Shown piece after piece: positions 60,086-64,000 of a stretch of DNA of 64,000 nucleotides (its first letter is position 1; each line of letters opens with the position of its first letter). The stretch spans positions 1-64,000 of the forward strand of contig JAGRPI010000023.1 in assembly GCA_019449635.1 (NCBI GenBank). Reading direction: 5' to 3'. The stretch comes from Candidatus Ferrigenium bremense. Lineage in GTDB: Bacteria; Pseudomonadota; Gammaproteobacteria; Burkholderiales; Gallionellaceae. The notes beneath the pieces are model-generated. The model was not told the DNA's origin. It searched no databases and saw nothing but the letters and a program-made list of their open reading frames with translations. The position numbers and the translations under genes are program-made.

Positions 60086-60799
60086 ATGACCATCCAGGCC
60101 ATCATCTTCGACGTGGACGGCACGCTCGCCGACACCGAGGACGGGCACCGCCAGTCGTTCAACAAGGCCTTCGCCGAAAAGGGACTCGACTGGAACTGGG
60201 ATGTGGCGCTGTACGACAAGCTGCTCAAGGTGACCGGCGGCAAGGAGCGCATCAGATACTTCGTGGAAAGTTTTTTGACCGGCTTTGCCAAGCCCGAAGA
60301 TTTCGAAGAGTTCGTCAGGCATCTGCACAAGGTAAAGACCGCGCACTACAACACCATGCTGCGCGAAGGCCGGATCCCGTTGCGCCCCGGCATCAGGCAG
60401 CTCCTGGATGATGCACGCAACGGCGGCATCCGCCTCGCCATCGCCACCACCACCTCGCCGGAGAATATCGCCACGCTGTTGCAGCAGGGTCTGGGTGCGG
60501 ACGGCGAAAGCTGGTTCGAAGTGATCGGCTGCGGCGACATCGTGCCGCACAAGAAACCCGCGCCGGATATTTATTTCTGGGTGCTGGAAAGATTGGGCCT
60601 GCCCGCCGCCGCCTGCATCGCGCTGGAAGATTCCGAAAACGGCCTGCGCGCCAGCCTTGCGGCAGGCATCCAGACTTTCGTCACCCGCAACCGCTACACG
60701 CACAGCCAGGATTTTTCGGGCGCTGCGGCGGTGTTCGATGAACTGGCCGACCTGGACAACTTCTACCGGATAACCGGATTACCGCTTCCCAAACGGTAG
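60086..60799 (+). CDS. cbbY: CbbY-type HAD phosphatase
   Basis: CbbY dephosphorylates xylulose-1,5-bisphosphate, an inhibitory misfire product of RubisCO. The 237-residue HAD protein has the motif [21 protein letters not shown] (whose DTEDxH resembles CbbY), the cap domain, [21 protein letters not shown] as motif [11 protein letters not shown] as motif III and LEDSENG as motif IV. It fits the presence of phosphoribulokinase. A general sugar-phosphate phosphatase remains possible. tRNA-Ala follows. Confidence 0.85.
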   Translation: MTIQAIIFDVDGTLADTEDGHRQSFNKAFAEKGLDWNWDVALYDKLLKVTGGKERIRYFVESFLTGFAKPEDFEEFVRHLHKVKTAHYNTMLREGRIPLRPGIRQLLDDARNGGIRLAIATTTSPENIATLLQQGLGADGESWFEVIGCGDIVPHKKPAPDIYFWVLERLGLPAAACIALEDSENGLRASLAAGIQTFVTRNRYTHSQDFSGAAAVFDELADLDNFYRITGLPLPKR

Positions 60800-60825
60800 A
60801 TTTCTGTTTAGCATTTGGGCGCCGT

Positions 60826-60901
60826 GGGGGTGTAGCTCAGTTGGGAGAGCGTCTGGTTCGCAATCAGAAGGTCGTCAGTTCGATCCTGATCACCTCCACC
60901 A
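60826..60901 (+). tRNA. tRNA-Ala (anticodon CGC)
   Basis: A 76-base cloverleaf: acceptor GGGGGTG/CACCTCC with the G3-U70 wobble pair that marks alanine, D stem GCTC/GAGC, anticodon stem TCTGG/TCAGA, loop TTCGCAA with anticodon CGC at 60859-60861, and T stem GTCAG/CTGAT around TTCGATC. The CCA end is encoded. It reads GCG codons, which are frequent in this GC-rich genome. Confidence 0.95.
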
Positions 60902-61004
60902 CCTGACGTTTTGTAAAGTATTCGGCCACAAGAGCCTACTGGAACAGGCTCCGTATCGGATAGAATGCGCGCTTTGCATTTCGAACTTGATTGAAGGACA
61001 CGTT

Positions 61005-61685
61005 ATGTACCAGATCGCACCGAGCATTCTTTCCGCAAACTTCGCCAGGCTGGGGGAGGAAGTCGACAATGTTCTCGCCTCCGGCGCGGACATCGTGCAC
61101 TTCGACGTGATGGACAACCATTACGTCCCCAACCTGACCATCGGCCCGCTGGTCTGCGAGGCGCTACGCAAACATGGCGTGACCGCTCCGATCGACGTGC
61201 ACCTGATGGTCAAGCCGGTGGATCGCATCATTCCCGATTTCGCAAAGGCCGGCGCGACTTACATCACCTTCCACCCCGAGGCCTCCGAGCATATCGACCG
61301 CACCATCGGCCTGATCAAGGAAAGCGGCTGCAAAGCCGGGCTGGTGTTCAACCCGGCCACCCCGCTGGAAATCCTGGAATACACGCTACCGAAACTGGAC
61401 ATGGTGCTGCTGATGTCGGTGAACCCCGGCTTCGGCGGCCAGAAATTCATTCCGCATGTGCTGGACAAGGCACGCAAGGTGCGCAAGATGATAGACGCAG
61501 GCGGTTACAGCTGCCGCCTGGAGATCGACGGCGGCGTGGGGCCGGCGAACATCCGCGAAGTGGCCGCGGCGGGCGTGGATACCTTCGTCGCCGGTTCCGC
61601 CGTTTTCGGCGCGCGCAAAGACAGCGACCCGCACCGCTACGACAGCGTGATCGCCGCGCTGCGCGCCGAGCTTGCCAAGGTGTGA
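61005..61685 (+). CDS. rpe: Ribulose-phosphate 3-epimerase
   Basis: Rpe interconverts ribulose-5-phosphate and xylulose-5-phosphate in the pentose phosphate and Calvin cycles. The 226-residue barrel shows [52 protein letters not shown] and EIDGGVG. GAAGGA precedes the ATG. Start of the rpe-lipoprotein-gph-trpE run. Confidence 0.97.
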   Translation: MYQIAPSILSANFARLGEEVDNVLASGADIVHFDVMDNHYVPNLTIGPLVCEALRKHGVTAPIDVHLMVKPVDRIIPDFAKAGATYITFHPEASEHIDRTIGLIKESGCKAGLVFNPATPLEILEYTLPKLDMVLLMSVNPGFGGQKFIPHVLDKARKVRKMIDAGGYSCRLEIDGGVGPANIREVAAAGVDTFVAGSAVFGARKDSDPHRYDSVIAALRAELAKV

Positions 61686-62158
61686 AAATCATGCGCGCCC
61701 GCCGATTCGTACTGCCGATAGCCGTCCTCATGCTGGTTGGTTGCGACCGGATTACTGGCGCGGGCCAGCAGAAGGCTCTCGATGCCGAGGCGATCGGATA
61801 TTCCTGCCGTATTTCGCTAAAGGCGCCCGAAGATTGCATTAAGGAAAACGACACGCTGAGCCCGACCTCCATATTGTTCGGCTGGAAGGAAGCCGACAGG
61901 GACATCAGGGAAAAGGCCATCGATCCCACTATGGGCAGACAACAGCCCTCGCCCCAAGCCCTGCAAAGCGTGCCACCTGCCACTGCAACCGAAAACAAGC
62001 CCGTTGCCGGCAAGGCTGCCGAGAGTGCCGCCGCAGCCAAGAGCGAAAAACCTGCTGCACCCGTGAGTGAAAAACCCGCTTCAGCCGTAAGTGAAAAACC
62101 AGCTGCGGCGACAGGCAAGCCTGACATGGGTGCCGCCGAAAAGAAGGCAGGCCACTAA
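61682..62158 (+). CDS. Hypothetical lipoprotein with EKPA repeats
   Basis: I do not recognise a family. The 158-residue product has a lipobox (LMLVGC, lipidated Cys near 21), a short region with two more cysteines ([13 protein letters not shown]) that may form a disulfide, and a disordered C-terminal tail containing three near-repeats of VSEKPA. The GTG at 61682 overlaps the rpe stop; an ATG nine bases on is also possible. It separates rpe from gph, which are usually adjacent. Confidence 0.75.
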   Translation: MKIMRARRFVLPIAVLMLVGCDRITGAGQQKALDAEAIGYSCRISLKAPEDCIKENDTLSPTSILFGWKEADRDIREKAIDPTMGRQQPSPQALQSVPPATATENKPVAGKAAESAAAAKSEKPAAPVSEKPASAVSEKPAAATGKPDMGAAEKKAGH

Positions 62159-62168
62159 CGGTACAGCC

Positions 62169-62873
62169 ATGCAACAAGCTGCAGCCATCCGAAGATTTCC
62201 CACGCCCGTCAGCGTGCGCGCCATCGTCGTCGACCTCGATGGCACGCTGCTGCACTCCGCACCGCAACTGGCGGAAGCGGCCAACCGCATGCTGCGCGAA
62301 ATGGACTATGCACCCGTGCCGCAGGAATTGCTGGCCAGCTACATCGGCAACGGCGTCGGCTGGCTGGTGAAGCGCGCCTTGACCGGCGAGATGCATGCCA
62401 CGCCGGATGCCGCACTGTACGAACATGCCATGCCGATCTTCGAAAAACATTACACCGGACTGTTGCTCGGCAGCAAGCCGTACGACGGCGTGATCGAAGG
62501 CCTGGAAGCGATGCGCGCGGCGGGTTTCCCGCTGGGCTGCATCACCAACAAGGCGGCGCGTTTCACCGGGCCGCTGCTGGAAGGCACCGGCCTCGCGAAG
62601 TATTTCGGGATCGTCGTATCCGGCGACACGCTGCCGGAAAAGAAACCGCATCCGTTGCCGCTGCAGCACGCCGCAGAATTTTTCGGGGTACCGCTCGGGC
62701 AGTTGCTGCTGATCGGCGATTCGCTGAACGACACCCTTGCGGCGCGCGCCGCCGGTTGCCCGGTGTTCTGCGTGCCTTACGGTTACAATCACGGCGAACC
62801 GGCGGAAACCCTGGACACGGACGCGGTGATCGCCGATCTGTCCGCCGCCCTGCCGCTCATAAGGCACGTTTGA
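62169..62873 (+). CDS. gph: Phosphoglycolate phosphatase
   Basis: Gph removes phosphate from 2-phosphoglycolate, the product of RubisCO oxygenase activity and of DNA end repair. The 234-residue HAD protein has VDLDGTLLHSAPQLAEAANR, GLLLGSKPYDGV, GCITNKAARF, GDTLPEKKPHPLPL and LIGDSLNDTLAARAAG. The next gene is trpE, and the order rpe-gph-trpE is widespread in proteobacteria. Confidence 0.94.
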   Translation: MQQAAAIRRFPTPVSVRAIVVDLDGTLLHSAPQLAEAANRMLREMDYAPVPQELLASYIGNGVGWLVKRALTGEMHATPDAALYEHAMPIFEKHYTGLLLGSKPYDGVIEGLEAMRAAGFPLGCITNKAARFTGPLLEGTGLAKYFGIVVSGDTLPEKKPHPLPLQHAAEFFGVPLGQLLLIGDSLNDTLAARAAGCPVFCVPYGYNHGEPAETLDTDAVIADLSAALPLIRHV

Positions 62874-62875
62874 AC

Positions 62876-62926
62876 ATGACACATCAACACCTCCATTTCT
62901 CGAAGACCCCCTGCTGGCGATGGTGA
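62876..62926 (+). CDS. Candidate trp leader peptide
   Basis: A 16-codon frame begins three bases after gph and encodes MTHQHLHFSKTPCWRW, with two Trp codons (62915-62917 and 62921-62923) just before the TGA. Hairpin GGTGAG/CTCACC (62922-62939) overlaps the last Trp codon, and GGACGC/GCGTCC (62940-62954) follows. TCGAAGAC (62900-62907) can instead pair with GTCTTCGA (62962-62969). This is the layout of an attenuation leader ahead of trpE. No U-run follows the hairpins, so control could be translational or Rho-mediated. Confidence 0.55.
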   Translation: MTHQHLHFSKTPCWRW

Positions 62927-62969
62927 GCGCTGCCTCACCGGACGCCTCGCGTCCACGCGTCGTCTTCGA
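62922..62969 (+). promoter_or_regulatory. Competing hairpins between the trp leader peptide and trpE
   Basis: Two perfect 6-bp stems (62922-62939, 62940-62954) and an 8-bp long-range pairing (62900-62907 with 62962-62969) cannot all form with a ribosome on the Trp codons. They end 20 bases before the trpE start. Confidence 0.5.
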
Positions 62970-62988
62970 AACAACACAGGAGGTTTTT

Positions 62989-64000
62989 ATGCTGCAACCC
63001 ATCACCGAACAAGAATTCAATACGCTTGCACAGCAAGGCTACAACCGCATCCCGCTGGTATGCGAAACCTTTGCCGACCTGGACACGCCGCTGTCGCTGT
63101 ACCTCAAGCTCGCCAACCAGCCTTATTCCTACCTGCTGGAATCGGTGCAGGGCGGCGAACGCTTCGGGCGTTATTCCTTCATCGGCCTGCCTGCCGATAC
63201 GCGCCTCACGGTGCGCGGCAAACAGGTCACGCTGACGCACCTCCATCAGGATGCCGTGGAATCCATAGAGACCACACACGAAGTCGAGAATCCGCTGGAT
63301 TTCATCCGCGAATACCAGACGCGTTTCAAGGTCGCCGCGCTGCCAGGCCTGCCGCGCTTCTGCGGCGGGCTGGCAGGCTATTTCGGCTACGACACGATCC
63401 GCTACATCGAGCCGCGCCTCGCCAAAACAAGAAAGCCAGACACAATAGGCACGCCCGATATCCTGCTGATGCTCACCGAGCAGTTGGCGGTGGTGGACAA
63501 CCTCACCGGCAAGCTCACCTTCATCGTCTATGCCAACCCGGAACAGGCCGACGCCTACACACTGGCCAAACAGCGCCTGCATGAACTGACGACGCGCCTG
63601 CGCCAGCCGGTGGACATCCCGCACGCGCCGCCGATGCATGGCGGTGAAGCGCGCTCGGAATTCGGCGAGGCCGCGTTCAAACAGGCAGTTGTAAAGGCCA
63701 AGCAATACATCTTCGACGGCGACATCATGCAGGTGGTGCTGGCGCAACGCATGGCGCAGCCGTTCCCCGCATCACCGCTGTCGCTGTACCGCGCGCTGCG
63801 CAGCGTCAATCCCTCGCCGTACATGTTCTATTACGACATGGGCGATCATCATGTGGTCGGCGCGTCGCCGGAGATCCTGGTGCGGTTGGAACATGATACC
63901 GTCACGGTGCGCCCGATCGCCGGGACGCGTCCGCGCGGCAAGACGCCGCAGCAGGACGTTGAACTCGCGCAGGAGCTGCTCGCCGACCCGAAGGAGCTCG
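62989..64000 (+). CDS. trpE: Anthranilate synthase component I (cut by the window edge)
   Basis: TrpE makes anthranilate from chorismate and ammonia or glutamine. The first 337 codons are present: QPITEQEFNTLAQQGYNRIP at the start, LLESVQGGERFGRYSFIG (the LLES feedback-inhibition motif), GGLAGYFGYDTIRYIEPRL, then the chorismate-binding part through GDIMQVVLAQRM, GASPEILVRL and PIAGTRPRG. AGGAGG lies six bases before the ATG. trpG and trpD probably follow outside the window. Confidence 0.97.
   Translation, partial: MLQPITEQEFNTLAQQGYNRIPLVCETFADLDTPLSLYLKLANQPYSYLLESVQGGERFGRYSFIGLPADTRLTVRGKQVTLTHLHQDAVESIETTHEVENPLDFIREYQTRFKVAALPGLPRFCGGLAGYFGYDTIRYIEPRLAKTRKPDTIGTPDILLMLTEQLAVVDNLTGKLTFIVYANPEQADAYTLAKQRLHELTTRLRQPVDIPHAPPMHGGEARSEFGEAAFKQAVVKAKQYIFDGDIMQVVLAQRMAQPFPASPLSLYRALRSVNPSPYMFYYDMGDHHVVGASPEILVRLEHDTVTVRPIAGTRPRGKTPQQDVELAQELLADPKEL

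Noticed and set aside
60826-60901. tRNA-Ala as an integration site
   Set aside because: No duplicate of the tRNA 3' end and no integrase are in the following DNA; rpe, gph and trpE are core genes in conserved order.

Overview
The window looks like a chromosomal backbone segment of a betaproteobacterium, most likely a chemolithoautotrophic relative of Gallionellaceae/Sideroxydans. This placement is inferred from gene content and order, not from any search. Supporting signs are gene blocks typical of betaproteobacteria (leuS-lptE-holA; cutA-dsbD-aroQ-accB-accC-prmA-DUF3426; DUF2782-thrB-BPSS1780; a Nudix/TMP-synthase fusion), a Calvin-cycle phosphoribulokinase with a CbbY-type phosphatase and rpe, and a cluster of three small c-type cytochromes. 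There is no prophage, transposase, integron or CRISPR array.

Layout. 0-5.7 kb: truncated DUF559 remnant, CPA2 antiporter, three tandem cytochromes c and a hexose-6-phosphate mutarotase. 5.8-14.3 kb: ilvD, lgt, CorC-like protein, then pilC-pilD-coaE-zapD-yacG. 14.3-25 kb, mostly minus strand: Nudix-ThiE, argJ, cNMP-binding protein, secA, M23 peptidase with a divergent DUF721 gene, ubiC, recG, ridA. 25-31 kb: pgm, rpiA, phoU-ppx, sugar dehydrogenase. 31-41 kb: polA, LOG-type protein, DNA glycosylase, DUF2782-thrB-BPSS1780, uvrD, phosphoribulokinase. 41-52.5 kb: leuS-lptE-holA, cutA-dsbD-aroQ-accB-accC-prmA-DUF3426. 52.6-60 kb: plsY, folB, xerD, ogt, the rpsP-rimM-trmD-rplS operon, ypjD, ffh. 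60-64 kb: cbbY, tRNA-Ala(CGC), rpe, a lipoprotein, gph, a candidate trp leader peptide and trpE, which runs off the right edge.

The most unusual property is the density of short palindromic repeats. At least six families occupy most intergenic spaces, often one palindrome nested inside another. Members also sit in frame inside conserved housekeeping genes: coaE, the Nudix-ThiE gene, recG, pgm, polA, uvrD (three sites), leuS (two sites) and the dsbD signal peptide. The extra residues fall in linkers and loops and leave catalytic motifs intact; removing them restores the usual protein length. One roughly 55-60 bp family (called the TAGCC hairpin here) occurs at five loci. At two of them it is inserted at the same internal position of a second repeat family, whose uninterrupted version is visible inside leuS. 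This is the best candidate for an undescribed mobile or selfish system in the window. Second candidates are a 16-residue leader ORF ending Trp-Arg-Trp ahead of trpE, and an AT-rich mosaic patch in leuS.
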